DNA of 39,985 bases. It comes from an uncultured Clostridia bacterium. Its GTDB lineage: Bacteria > Bacillota > Clostridia > Christensenellales > Aristaeellaceae. The notes below the pieces were generated by a model. The model ran no database searches. It was not told the origin of the DNA and worked only from the letters and a program-made list of their open reading frames with translations. The translations under genes were made by a program, and so were the position numbers. How positions within the stretch are numbered: position 1 is the stretch's first letter; each line of letters opens with the position of its first letter. The stretch spans positions 1 through 39,985 of the forward strand of contig CAMKNZ010000018.1 of the NCBI GenBank assembly GCA_946414315.1, given 5' to 3'. Below, one piece after another: positions 15,584 through 24,530 of this stretch.

Positions 15584-16903
15584 ATGAAATCCGGCAATAA
15601 GCGCGTTGGCGGCAAAACCGGGGCCATCATCGCGCTGTGCGTACTGCTCGTGATCACCGTCGCACTCGGCGTGATCGGCGTCACGGGCCTGAGCATCCCG
15701 CCGCGGGGCCTGCACAAGGTTCTGCCCTGGCTGCCCACCACCAACTCTGAAAACTGGCCTCAGTCCCTGTCCCTGGGTCTCGACCTGCGGGGCGGTATGT
15801 ATGTTGAGTATTCCGGCAAGGCGCCGGAAGGCTCCACCGCGAACTTTGATGAAATGGTCGAAGGCACCATGTCCATCATCCGCGATCGTCTGGCTGACAA
15901 AGGCTTCACCGAAGCCAATGTCCAGAAGCTCGGTACCGACGGTATCCGTGTTGAGATCCCGGACGTGCAGGATGACACCGTCCTGGACCTGATCGGCGCG
16001 GCTGCCAAACTGGAGTTCAAAGATCCGTCCGGCGAAGTCTTCATGACCGGTGATATGGTTAAGACCGCCACCTACTACTACGCTGACGGCGATCACCAGA
16101 TCGCCTTCACCCTGACCGACGAAGGCTCCAAGATCTTCGGCGACATGACCGCCGCCAACGTCGGCAAAACCATCGCGATTTATCTCGACGGCGAACAGCT
16201 GATCGCCCCCACCGTCCAGAGCGCCATCACCAACGGTTCCGGCGTCATCAACGGCCTGGGCAGCGCGGAACGCGCCACCACCATCGCCGCCAAGATCCAG
16301 TCCGGCGCCTTGCCGCTGGAGCTGACCCAGCAGAAGGTCGACAAGGTGTCCGCCACCCTGGGCCAGAACGCCGTGTCCTCTTCCGTGCTGGCTGCCGCCA
16401 TCGGCATCCTGCTGATCATGCTTCTCATGATCTTCCGCTATCGCCTGAACGGTCTCATCGCCTCCTGGGCGCTGACGATCTACACGATCCTGCTGTTCAT
16501 GCTGATCGCGGTCTTCCATATCCAGCTGACCCTGCCCGGCCTGGCCGGCGTGGTCCTGGGCATCGGTATGGCGGTTGACGCGAACGTCATCATCTTCGAG
16601 CGCTTCAACGAAGAAGTCCGCAAGGGCCGCAGCGTGAAAGCCTCCGTCCGCGCCGGCTTCAAAAACGCCATGTCCGCCATCCTGGACGCCAACGTCACCA
16701 CCCTCATCGCGGCCATCGTGCTGCTGTTCTTCGGCACCGGTTCCATCCAGGGCTTCGCCAAGACCCTGCTGCTGGGCGTGGTCGTGTCCATGTTCACCGC
16801 GATCATGGTCACCCGCTTCCTCATGAACCGCTTCGTGAATGCCGGCGCCACCAAAACCTCCCTCTATACTAAAGTGAAAGAAGAACAGGAGGTTGAGGCG
16901 TAA
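15584..16903 (+). CDS. secD: Protein translocase subunit SecD
   Basis: The 439-residue protein has one N-terminal membrane helix (about 12-34), the periplasmic-side region beginning SLGLDLRGGMYVEY (P1 head), and a C-terminal bundle of five membrane helices with the conserved GIGMAVDANVIIFERFNEE. SecDF is a proton-driven partner of SecYEG that pulls proteins across the membrane. Length is short, as in Gram-positive clostridial SecD. ATG at 15584 follows GAAGGAGG. Its stop overlaps the secF start by one base (TAATG), so the two are coupled. Confidence 0.95.
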   Translation: MKSGNKRVGGKTGAIIALCVLLVITVALGVIGVTGLSIPPRGLHKVLPWLPTTNSENWPQSLSLGLDLRGGMYVEYSGKAPEGSTANFDEMVEGTMSIIRDRLADKGFTEANVQKLGTDGIRVEIPDVQDDTVLDLIGAAAKLEFKDPSGEVFMTGDMVKTATYYYADGDHQIAFTLTDEGSKIFGDMTAANVGKTIAIYLDGEQLIAPTVQSAITNGSGVINGLGSAERATTIAAKIQSGALPLELTQQKVDKVSATLGQNAVSSSVLAAAIGILLIMLLMIFRYRLNGLIASWALTIYTILLFMLIAVFHIQLTLPGLAGVVLGIGMAVDANVIIFERFNEEVRKGRSVKASVRAGFKNAMSAILDANVTTLIAAIVLLFFGTGSIQGFAKTLLLGVVVSMFTAIMVTRFLMNRFVNAGATKTSLYTKVKEEQEVEA

Positions 16904-17796
16904 TGAAGATTAAGAATCGTTCCAGGATCTGCCTGATCATCTCCGGCGCGATCATCCTCGCCGCCGTGCTGCTGACCGTCTTCGGTCACGGCATCAACCT
17001 GGGTATTGATTTCGAGGGCGGCCTCTCCATGCAGTATGACATGAAAGCCGCCGTTGCCTCCGCGGACGTAAGCAGCGTCCTCAGCGACATGGGCATCAAG
17101 TCCAGCACCGTCACCGTTCAGGGACGGGACAACAGCGAAGCGATCATCCGTATCAAGGACGTCTCCAAGGACGACATCCAGAAGGTCCAGGCCGAGTTCG
17201 AAGAGAACATCAAAAAGGCCTATCCGGAAGCCGTTTCCGTCGGCGACGTGAACTACGTCGGCCCCGTGGCCGGCGCCACCCTGGTCAAGAACGCGATCAT
17301 CTCCGTGCTGCTGGCCGCCGCCCTGATGCTGATCTACATTGCCATCCGGTTCGACCTGAACTCCGGTATCGCCGCTGTTTTCGGTCTCCTGCATGACGTG
17401 CTGATCATGCTCTCCTTCATGGTCATCTTCCGCTCCGTGATCCAGATGAACTCCTCGTTCATCGCCGCGGCGCTGACCATCGTCGGCTACTCCATCAACA
17501 ACACGATCGTGATCTTCGACCGTATCCGTGAGAACGCGAAGAAGATGCCGAACGTTGCCCGCGAAGAGGTCACCAACATCTCCATCAAGGAGAGCCTGGG
17601 CCGTACCATCTGCACCACCGTCACCACCCTGATCACCATCGTGGCGCTGTGCATCCTGGGCGTCGCCTCCATCCGCGAGTTCGCTCTGCCGATCATCGTC
17701 GGTATCCTCTCCGGTGTCTACAGCGCCAACATGATCAACGGTTATGTCTGGGCGTTCCTGGAGGAAAAGCGCCGCAGCCGCAAGGCCAAGGCCTGA
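16903..17796 (+). CDS. secF: Protein translocase subunit SecF
   Basis: The 297-residue protein has an N-terminal helix, the SecF signature GINLGIDFEGGLSMQYD, an extracellular head, and five C-terminal helices with YSINNTIVIFDRIREN, the counterpart of the SecD motif. It forms the SecDF complex. Translation starts on the ATG that overlaps the secD stop. A strong terminator follows 13 bp after its stop codon, so secD-secF is a closed operon. Confidence 0.95.
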   Translation: MKIKNRSRICLIISGAIILAAVLLTVFGHGINLGIDFEGGLSMQYDMKAAVASADVSSVLSDMGIKSSTVTVQGRDNSEAIIRIKDVSKDDIQKVQAEFEENIKKAYPEAVSVGDVNYVGPVAGATLVKNAIISVLLAAALMLIYIAIRFDLNSGIAAVFGLLHDVLIMLSFMVIFRSVIQMNSSFIAAALTIVGYSINNTIVIFDRIRENAKKMPNVAREEVTNISIKESLGRTICTTVTTLITIVALCILGVASIREFALPIIVGILSGVYSANMINGYVWAFLEEKRRSRKAKA

Positions 17797-17808
17797 TTCT
17801 GTTCATCA

Positions 17809-17840
17809 GGGAGGGACTGCTCAGGCAGTCCCTCCCTTTG
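17809..17840 (+). terminator. Terminator after secF
   Basis: GGGAGGGACTGC pairs perfectly with GCAGTCCCTCCC over a TCAG loop, followed by TTTGT. The weak T tract makes termination less than certain, but the 12-bp stem is strong. Confidence 0.8.
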
Positions 17841-17866
17841 TCATCCTGAGTACAAAGGAGGCCGCT

Positions 17867-19519
17867 ATGACGCATACCCGCTTCATTCAGCGCAGCACCG
17901 AAGCAGTCTCCTATGAGGGAATGCCGGACTGGTTCTCCTCCCTGCTCGCCGCCCGCGGCATCAGAACCCGGGACGAAGCAGACCGCTTCCTGAACCCGTC
18001 CCTTTCCGACCTCCACGACCCGTTCCTGCTGGACGGCATGCAGCAGACCGTGGATCTGCTGAAGGCGGCCATCGCCGATGGCAAAACGATCCTGGTCTAC
18101 GGTGACTATGACGCCGACGGCGTCTGCGCCGCCTCCATCCTCATGGAGACCCTCCACGATCTCGGCGCCTCCCTCGCCTACCGCATCCCCTCCCGCCACA
18201 CCGAAGGCTACGGCCTTAATCCGGAAGCGATCCGGGAGATCGCGCAGAAGGCGCAGGTCCTCGTCACCGTGGACTGCGGCGTTTCCAATGTGGAGGAAGT
18301 CGCCCTGGCAAAGGAGCTCGGCCTCACCGTCATCATCACCGACCACCACCAGCCCCCGGAAGTCCTTCCGGACGCAGACGTGGTCATGGATCCTTTCCTG
18401 GGAAATTATCCCTGCCCTTACCTGTGCGGCGCCGGCGTCGCGCTCAAGATCTGCCAGGCCCTCCAGGGCATGGCCGGCGTGGAAAAGCGCCTGGATCTGG
18501 CCGCCATCGCCACCGTCGCGGACGTCGTTCCCTTGCTGGGGGAGAACCGGATCATCGTCCGGGAAGGCCTCGCCCGCATCGAAACCACTTCCCGCCCCGG
18601 CCTGAAAGCGCTGCTTTCCATTTCGGCAACCCAGTCTCCGCTCTCCGCTGACGACCTGGGTTTCAGGATCGGGCCCCGCCTGAATGCAGCCGGCCGCCTG
18701 GGTGACGCCAGACTCGGCGTCCACCTGCTCCTGACCCCGGATCCCGCCAAGGCGGAGAACATCGCCGCCATGCTGGAGGAAGCCAACCGCACCCGCCAGC
18801 GCTTTGAGCGGGAGATGACCGCTGAAGCCCTGACCCAGCTGTCCCTGGAAGCCCTCGCCGCCTCCCATGTCGTCCTCGTTTCCGGGGAGGACTGGAATCC
18901 CGGCCTCATCGGCCTCACCGCCGGCCGGCTCTGCGAACGCTTCCATCTTCCCGCCATCGCCCTCAGCGTCCACGGCGATACCGCCGTCGGATCCTGCCGG
19001 TCGATCCCCGGGATCAACATCTATAAGATGCTTCAGTCCTGCGCCGATCTGCTCGTCCGCTACGGCGGCCATGAGCAGGCCGCGGGCCTCACCGTGAAGA
19101 CGGAGAATCTTCCCCTCCTCCGCGAGCGCCTGGAGAAAGTCATCTCCGAAGCCGCGCCGGAGGAAACCTTCCTCCCCTCCATGGAATACGACCTGATCGT
19201 CCCCTTCCGCACCTGGACCCGGGATTCCATGGCCTGGCTCACCCGGCTGGAACCCACCGGCTGCGGCAACCCCGCCCCGCTCTTCCTCCTGGAAGGCGCC
19301 GAAGTCCAGGCTATCCGCCGGGTCGGCAAGGACGGCTCCCACCTGAAGCTCACCGTCATCGACGAAGACCTTTCCGTCGTTGAAGCCATCGCCTTTTCCC
19401 AGGGCGATGTCGCCGACGAATCCCCGCAAAAGCTCGACCTGCTCTACCGCCCCGTCCTCAACGACTTCCGCGGCAGAACCACAATAGAGGCCCAGGTCAG
19501 CGCGATCAATGTCACCTGA
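17867..19519 (+). CDS. recJ: Single-stranded-DNA exonuclease RecJ
   Basis: The 550-residue protein degrades single-stranded DNA 5' to 3' in recombination and repair. The DHH domain has DYDADG (D80, D82, D84), VDCG (D136) and DHH at 159-161; the DHHA1 domain has YGGHEQAAG, the second metal and phosphate motif, and an OB-type domain follows. Length is typical for Gram-positive RecJ. ATG at 17867 follows AAAGGAGG. It starts 70 bp after secF, behind that gene's terminator, so it probably has its own start of transcription; no clear promoter was seen. RelA follows after a 268-bp gap containing a repeat. Confidence 0.93.
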   Translation: MTHTRFIQRSTEAVSYEGMPDWFSSLLAARGIRTRDEADRFLNPSLSDLHDPFLLDGMQQTVDLLKAAIADGKTILVYGDYDADGVCAASILMETLHDLGASLAYRIPSRHTEGYGLNPEAIREIAQKAQVLVTVDCGVSNVEEVALAKELGLTVIITDHHQPPEVLPDADVVMDPFLGNYPCPYLCGAGVALKICQALQGMAGVEKRLDLAAIATVADVVPLLGENRIIVREGLARIETTSRPGLKALLSISATQSPLSADDLGFRIGPRLNAAGRLGDARLGVHLLLTPDPAKAENIAAMLEEANRTRQRFEREMTAEALTQLSLEALAASHVVLVSGEDWNPGLIGLTAGRLCERFHLPAIALSVHGDTAVGSCRSIPGINIYKMLQSCADLLVRYGGHEQAAGLTVKTENLPLLRERLEKVISEAAPEETFLPSMEYDLIVPFRTWTRDSMAWLTRLEPTGCGNPAPLFLLEGAEVQAIRRVGKDGSHLKLTVIDEDLSVVEAIAFSQGDVADESPQKLDLLYRPVLNDFRGRTTIEAQVSAINVT

Positions 19520-19610
19520 CGCTCCGGATATTACCACCCCGCTTTTTCAGACAGGGTGACCGACCGGACGGAAGATTCCGCAATCAACGCGATCACTCTG
19601 AAAGAGAAAG

Positions 19611-19758
19611 GCGAGCGCGGCCGGTATTCTGAATTTTGGGACATCCACAGCGCCGGTGCTTAACGATAAACGAGCGTTAGCGAAGTTTGAGTTTAGCATC
19701 CGTTGCGCGAGGACACAAGTGCAAACGGTCCCAAAATCAGGATACCGTGACAGCGAGC
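19611..19758. repeat. Repeat C, copy 1: inverted-repeat-ended element upstream of relA
   Basis: A 148-bp non-coding element starts with GCGAGCGCGGCCGG and ends with GTGACAGCGAGC. Its two arms pair: GGTAT, CTGA and TTTTGGGAC on the left (19623-19642) with GTCCCAAAA, TCAG and ATACC on the right (19727-19746). The centre holds further small hairpins (about 19658-19681). The same end sequences occur at 36595-36799 with altered arms that still pair. It occupies most of the gap between recJ and relA; nothing else was seen in the remaining bases. Confidence 0.75.
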
Positions 19759-19787
19759 CAAAACCAATCATGAAAGGAGGTTCACCT

Positions 19788-21992
19788 ATGGCTTTTACTT
19801 CCTACGAAGCAATGCCCCTGGACCAGATGCTTGGCCGGATCCGCAAATACCATCCCGGCGACGGCTACAAGCTCGTGGAAAAAGCCTGGAAGTTCGCCGA
19901 AAAGGCGCATGAAGGCCAGTTCCGCAAGTCCGGTGAGCCTTATTTCACCCACCCGTCCCTCGTCGCCTCCATCCTCACCGAGCTCATGATCGACCCGCCC
20001 ACCATCGCCGCGGGCCTCCTTCACGACACGGTCGAGGACTGCCCCGATATCACCCTCGATACCATCCGCGAGGAGTTCGGCGAGGAAGTCGCGGACCTGG
20101 TGGACGGCGTCACCAAGCTGAATAAAATGGACTTCTCCAACCGGGAGGAAGCCCAGGCCGAGTCCCTGCGTAAGATGATCCTGGCCATGTCCAAGGACAT
20201 CCGCGTCGTGCTCATCAAGCTGGCGGACCGCCTGCACAACATGCGTACCCTCCGTCATCAGCCGGAGGAGCGCCGCGCCGCCATCGCCCGGGAAACGCTG
20301 GATATCTACGCGCCCCTGGCCCACCGCCTCGGCGTCTATGCCATCAAACAGGAGCTCGAGGACCTGTCCCTCAAGTATATCGATCCGGAAGCCTACAACC
20401 GCATCGTCCACCTCGTCGGCATGAAGCGCCAGGAGCGGGAGGAAAACATCCGCCTGGTCATCGACGAGTTGTCCGAGCGGCTGGACCAGCAGGGCATCCG
20501 CTATACCATCGACGGCCGCAGCAAGCATTTCTATTCCATCTATCGCAAGATGGTTCTCCAGCAGAAACAGTTCGACCAGATCTACGACCTCATCGCCATC
20601 CGCGTCATCGTGGATACCATTCCGGACTGCTACACCGTCCTGGGCATCGTCCATACCCTGTGGAATCAGGTTCCCGGCCGTTTCAAGGACTATATCTCCG
20701 TCCCCAAGGCCAACATGTACCAGTCCCTCCACACCACCGTCGTCGGTGGCCGCAGAATCCCCTTCCCCTTCGAGGTGCAGATCCGTACCTGGGATATGCA
20801 CCGCGTCGCGGAATTCGGCATTGCGGCCCACTGGCGGTATAAGGAAGGCGCCTCCCAGGAGGATTCCCTGGACCATAAGCTTTACTGGGTCCGCCAGATG
20901 CTGGACTGGCAGACGGAGACCCGGGACTCCCGGGAGTTCCTGGACACCCTGAAGACCGACCTCTTCTCCGAGGAAGTTTTCCTCTTCACCCCCAAGGGCG
21001 ACGTCATCTCCATGCCCAAGGGTGCCACGCCCCTGGACTTCGCCTACCGCATCCATTCCGGCGTCGGCAATCAGTGTGTCGGCGCCAAGGTCAACGGCAA
21101 GATCATCCCCCTCGATACGCCCCTGGAAACCGGCGACCGGGTGGAGATCCTGACCTCCGCCTCCTCCAAGGGTCCCAGCAGCGACTGGCTCCGGATCTGC
21201 AAAACGCCCCAGGCCAAAGCCAAGATCCGCCAGTTCCTCAAGAAGGCCCTCAAGGAAGAGAATGTGGAACTGGGCCGGGCCATGATCGAAAAGGAATGCA
21301 CCCGCCGCGGCGTGCGTATGTCCGACGTCATCAAACCGGAGTTCTACGATCCGATCCTCAAGCGCACCGGCTTCCTGGACTTTGACGATATCTGCGGCGC
21401 TGTCGGCTACGGCGGCATGGCCGCGGTCTACGTCGTCACCCGCTGCATCGAAGAGCAGAAGGCCAAGGAAACCCCCGCCCAGAACGTCCACAACGTGGAG
21501 GATATGGTTTCCGAGGAAAAACGCCTCATCCAGCACCGCGCCCATCATGGCATCGTGCTCACCGGCAGCGAGGACCTGGATATCCCCGTCCGCTTTGCCA
21601 AGTGCTGCAGCCCCGTGCCCGGGGATGAGATCGTGGGTTATATCACCCGCGGCCGCGGCGTCACCATCCATAAGGCGGAATGCGTCAACGCCGCCTCCGG
21701 CGAGGAAGAGCGCCGCATTCCCGTGGAATGGGCCTCCGACGGCGAGGATACCTTCTACGCCACCATCACCATCCTGGCCTATGACCGGGTCAATATGCTC
21801 GGCGAGATCGCGACCATCATCGGGGAGAACGGCGTGTCCATCCGGGCCGCCTCCATCCAGGCCGATGACAAAACCCGCATCTCCACCCTGCGCCTGACCC
21901 TCGATGTCCATTCCCGCGAGGAAATGAACAAGGTTATCCAGGCCCTCCGCAACAAGTCGGATATCCTGGATGTTTACAGGGCGACAAAATAA
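19788..21992 (+). CDS. relA: Bifunctional (p)ppGpp synthetase/hydrolase RelA/SpoT
   Basis: The 734-residue protein makes and breaks the alarmone (p)ppGpp. Domains in order: HD hydrolase (H55, H79-D80 in LLHDTVED), synthetase domain with GRSKHFYSIYRKM, TGS domain with VFLFTPKGDVISMPKGATPLDFAY-like sequence, a zinc-finger/RIS region with CCSPVPGDEIVGY, and a C-terminal ACT domain. The intact HD motif argues for hydrolase activity too, as in Rel of Firmicutes. ATG at 19788 is chosen since AAAGGAGG precedes it; an upstream ORF extension would read through repeat C. Its stop overlaps the hemZ start by one base. Confidence 0.95.
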   Translation: MAFTSYEAMPLDQMLGRIRKYHPGDGYKLVEKAWKFAEKAHEGQFRKSGEPYFTHPSLVASILTELMIDPPTIAAGLLHDTVEDCPDITLDTIREEFGEEVADLVDGVTKLNKMDFSNREEAQAESLRKMILAMSKDIRVVLIKLADRLHNMRTLRHQPEERRAAIARETLDIYAPLAHRLGVYAIKQELEDLSLKYIDPEAYNRIVHLVGMKRQEREENIRLVIDELSERLDQQGIRYTIDGRSKHFYSIYRKMVLQQKQFDQIYDLIAIRVIVDTIPDCYTVLGIVHTLWNQVPGRFKDYISVPKANMYQSLHTTVVGGRRIPFPFEVQIRTWDMHRVAEFGIAAHWRYKEGASQEDSLDHKLYWVRQMLDWQTETRDSREFLDTLKTDLFSEEVFLFTPKGDVISMPKGATPLDFAYRIHSGVGNQCVGAKVNGKIIPLDTPLETGDRVEILTSASSKGPSSDWLRICKTPQAKAKIRQFLKKALKEENVELGRAMIEKECTRRGVRMSDVIKPEFYDPILKRTGFLDFDDICGAVGYGGMAAVYVVTRCIEEQKAKETPAQNVHNVEDMVSEEKRLIQHRAHHGIVLTGSEDLDIPVRFAKCCSPVPGDEIVGYITRGRGVTIHKAECVNAASGEEERRIPVEWASDGEDTFYATITILAYDRVNMLGEIATIIGENGVSIRAASIQADDKTRISTLRLTLDVHSREEMNKVIQALRNKSDILDVYRATK

Positions 21993-23431
21993 TGAGCAAC
22001 GAATTGAACGCTTACCTGGAAACCATCGAGCCGGAGTTAAGAGTCTTAACCCGGCTTTTTGGCTATCCGGAAAGCGTCTGGGATGAACCGAAGAAGTTCG
22101 TTCCCGTTGCGGAAGAGCAGGACAACCTCTTCCGCATCACCTTCGAAACCGACGGTCACCGCGCGGAACGCTCCGTTCCCGCCCCGGATGATCCGGATGA
22201 GCGGATCCGCGTCCTGCACCGCCGCCGCTCCGCCCGGCGCCTCTGCAAACAGACGCTCTATGATCTCCTGCGCGAAACGACCGGGATCCGTCCGCCCTGG
22301 GGAAGCCTCACCGGCGTCCGGCCGACCCACCTGATGCTGGAGGCCCTGAAGGAAGGCCTGACCCCGGAGGAGGCCGTCAGCCGGCTTGTTTCGGATTTCG
22401 ACGTAGCCCCGGACCGGGCCGCGCTCCTGGCGGAGATCGCGGACGTGCAGGGAAAACTGCCGCCGCCCGGGGATGAATGGATGGACGTCTATATCGGCAT
22501 TCCTTTCTGCACAACCCGCTGCGCCTACTGTTCCTTCTCCTCCGGGGAGATCGGGGACGGCAGCCTGGTAAAGCCCTATATGGATGCCCTGACCCGGGAG
22601 ATGCGCGCCTGCGCGGAGATCCTCCGGGACAGCGGCCGGAAGCTCAGAGCCCTGTATGTAGGCGGCGGTACGCCCACCGCCCTGCCCCGGGATGACTTTG
22701 AGCGCCTGATGGCGGAAACCGTAGCCTGCTTCCCCGGCGCCATGGAATATACCGTGGAAGCCGGCCGGCCGGATACCCTGACCCGGGAAAAGCTCCGTGC
22801 CATCCGTTCCGCCGGCATCAGCCGGATCTCCATCAATCCCCAGACCATGAACGACCGGACGCTGGAGATCATCGGCCGGGCGCATACCGCCCAACAGGTC
22901 CGGGACGCCTACGCCCTGGCCCGGGAGGAAGCCATCCCGCATATCAACATGGACGTTATCGCCGGCCTGCCCGGGGAGAATGAAAAAGACTTCGCCCATA
23001 CCATGGACGAAGCCCGGAAACTGAAACCGGAAAGCCTGACCGTGCATACCCTGGCGATCAAGCGGTCCTCCCGGATGAGTCTGGAGAACCATCCCCTGCC
23101 GGACGGGGACATGACCGCCCGCATGGTGGAAGCCGGCCGGGAAACAGCGCGGGCCCTGGGTATGGCGCCTTATTACCTGTATAAGCAGAAATACATGGCC
23201 GGAAACCTGGAAAACACCGGCTACGCCCTGCCGGGGCATGCCTGCCTGTATAACGTGGATATCATGGAGGAGACCAGCCACATTCTTGCCATGGGCGCCG
23301 GCGGAATCTCCAAGCGGATCTTCCCGGAGGAAGGCCATATTGAGCGGGCCCCCAACGTCAGCAATATCCATGATTACCTTACCCGGACGGATGAGATGAT
23401 CCAAAGGAAAAAAGAATTATTCCTGAAATAA
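21992..23431 (+). CDS. hemZ: HemZ-like radical SAM protein (coproporphyrinogen III dehydrogenase-related)
   Basis: The 479-residue protein has an N-terminal extension typical of HemZ (residues 1-160) and the radical SAM cluster motif CxxxCxxC (C173, C177, C180 in PFCTTRCAYCSF), followed by GGGTPTALP and the HemN-type barrel. HemZ of Bacillus was linked to anaerobic haem synthesis, but related HemW-type proteins carry haem rather than oxidize coproporphyrinogen, so the exact role is open. No haem-synthesis genes are near. The gene overlaps relA by one base and ends at a bidirectional terminator shared with dtd. Confidence 0.85.
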   Translation: MSNELNAYLETIEPELRVLTRLFGYPESVWDEPKKFVPVAEEQDNLFRITFETDGHRAERSVPAPDDPDERIRVLHRRRSARRLCKQTLYDLLRETTGIRPPWGSLTGVRPTHLMLEALKEGLTPEEAVSRLVSDFDVAPDRAALLAEIADVQGKLPPPGDEWMDVYIGIPFCTTRCAYCSFSSGEIGDGSLVKPYMDALTREMRACAEILRDSGRKLRALYVGGGTPTALPRDDFERLMAETVACFPGAMEYTVEAGRPDTLTREKLRAIRSAGISRISINPQTMNDRTLEIIGRAHTAQQVRDAYALAREEAIPHINMDVIAGLPGENEKDFAHTMDEARKLKPESLTVHTLAIKRSSRMSLENHPLPDGDMTARMVEAGRETARALGMAPYYLYKQKYMAGNLENTGYALPGHACLYNVDIMEETSHILAMGAGGISKRIFPEEGHIERAPNVSNIHDYLTRTDEMIQRKKELFLK

Positions 23432-23457
23432 AAAAGACGTTCGTCAGAACGTCTTTT
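23430..23457. terminator. Bidirectional terminator between hemZ and dtd
   Basis: AAAAAGACGTTC pairs with GAACGTCTTTT over GTCA, with A and T tracts on both sides, serving the converging hemZ (plus) and dtd (minus) genes. It overlaps the last codons of dtd, whose stop is in the loop. Confidence 0.9.
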
Positions 23458-23893
23458 CACTGTCCAATAAAATCGTCACCGGACCGTTGTTCACCAGTGA
23501 AACCATCATTTCCGTGCGGAACCGGCCGGTCTCTACATGGATCCCGTTCTCCCGCCAGGCGGCCACAGCCCGTTCATACATCGTGTCCGCCGGTTCGGGC
23601 TTCGCCGCCCGGATATAGGAAGGCCGCCGGCCTCCCCGGGCGTCGCCGTAGAGCGTGAACTGGGACACAGCCAGGATGCTGCCGCCCGCGTCAATCACGG
23701 AGCGGTTCATGACGCCGTTCTCGTCGTCGAAGATCCGCAGGTTCATCACCTTGTCAATGATATACTTCAGGTCCTTGTCGGTATCCGTATCGGCCACGCC
23801 GATCAGCACCATGATCCCGGGACCGATCTCACCCACTTTTTCATTGTCAACCGTCACATTTGCCTGTGACACTCTCTGTACAACTGCTCTCAT
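23444..23893 (-). CDS. dtd: D-aminoacyl-tRNA deacylase
   Basis: The 149-residue protein removes D-amino acids wrongly attached to tRNA. It starts MRAVVQRVSQANVTVD and has the active-site motifs SQFTLYGDARGGRRPSY and NNGPVTILLDS (family SQxTL and NxGPVT). ATG at 23893 is chosen over a start 27 bp upstream, because GGAGAGAT lies just before it and the family begins MRAV(V/L)QRV. The gene follows the MBL-fold hydrolase by 23 bp and is probably transcribed with it. Confidence 0.94.
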   Translation of the reverse strand: MRAVVQRVSQANVTVDNEKVGEIGPGIMVLIGVADTDTDKDLKYIIDKVMNLRIFDDENGVMNRSVIDAGGSILAVSQFTLYGDARGGRRPSYIRAAKPEPADTMYERAVAAWRENGIHVETGRFRTEMMVSLVNNGPVTILLDSEKTF

Positions 23894-23916
23894 ATTCTTA
23901 TCTCTCCGGTTTTCAT

Positions 23917-24477
23917 TCAATGTCCCGCGTGGAACGGCATTTTCCTGACCATCGGCATCAGCCGCCTCAGCGACGCTTCCAGCTGCCCTTCGCTGCCGCC
24001 GGGCAGGTCTGTCCGGCCCCAGCCGTATTCAAACAGCGTATCCCCGGTAAACAGCTCACCCTCGATCTCATAGCATACGCTGCCCGGCGTATGCCCGGGC
24101 GTATGCAGCACCTTCACCTTCAGCCCGGCAAGTTCCAGCTCGTCGCCTTCCTTCACCAGGTCCGTGGCTTCCGGCGCGGTCACCTTCCGGGCGATCAGCC
24201 CGGCGCTGGCGTTCAGCTCCGGATCCCCCAGCATCGGCGCGTCCAGTCCGTGGATCACCAGTTTCGTGCCGGGATCCATCAGTTCCCGCACCGCGCCGAT
24301 ATGGTCAAAATGCCCGTGGGTCAGCAGGATCGCAGCGATCTTCCGGTCGCCCACGTGCTTCCGGATCCTTTTCGCTTCCGCGCCCGGGTCGATCACGATG
24401 CATTCCTGCCCGTCTTCCCTGCCCAGGATATAACAGCAGGTCTGTACAATGCCTACCGTGAGTTCATCAATCAGCAT
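23917..24477 (-). CDS. Metallo-beta-lactamase-fold hydrolase (glyoxalase II-like)
   Basis: The 186-residue protein has the HxHxDH motif as THGHFDH (H54, H56, D58, H59), the later histidine in LHTPGHTPGS and FTGDTLFEYGWGRTDLPGG for the metal-bridging aspartate. This matches the small glyoxalase II/YcbL group, which hydrolyses thioesters such as S-lactoylglutathione analogues; the true substrate is unknown. ATG at 24477 follows GGAGGGAAG. It pairs with dtd in many Clostridia, often next to relA, and relA is nearby on the other strand. Confidence 0.88.
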   Translation of the reverse strand: MLIDELTVGIVQTCCYILGREDGQECIVIDPGAEAKRIRKHVGDRKIAAILLTHGHFDHIGAVRELMDPGTKLVIHGLDAPMLGDPELNASAGLIARKVTAPEATDLVKEGDELELAGLKVKVLHTPGHTPGSVCYEIEGELFTGDTLFEYGWGRTDLPGGSEGQLEASLRRLMPMVRKMPFHAGH

Positions 24478-24494
24478 ATCTTCCCTCCGGGAAA

Positions 24495-24525
24495 GGAAAA
24501 GGCGTTCACTCCGAACGCCTTTTCT
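24495..24525 (-). terminator. Terminator after glyS
   Basis: AAAAGGCGTTC pairs with GAACGCCTTTT over a five-base loop, with T tract on the minus-strand side after the glyS stop at 24531. It lies between glyS and the MBL gene start. Confidence 0.85.
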
Positions 24526-24530
24526 TTTGC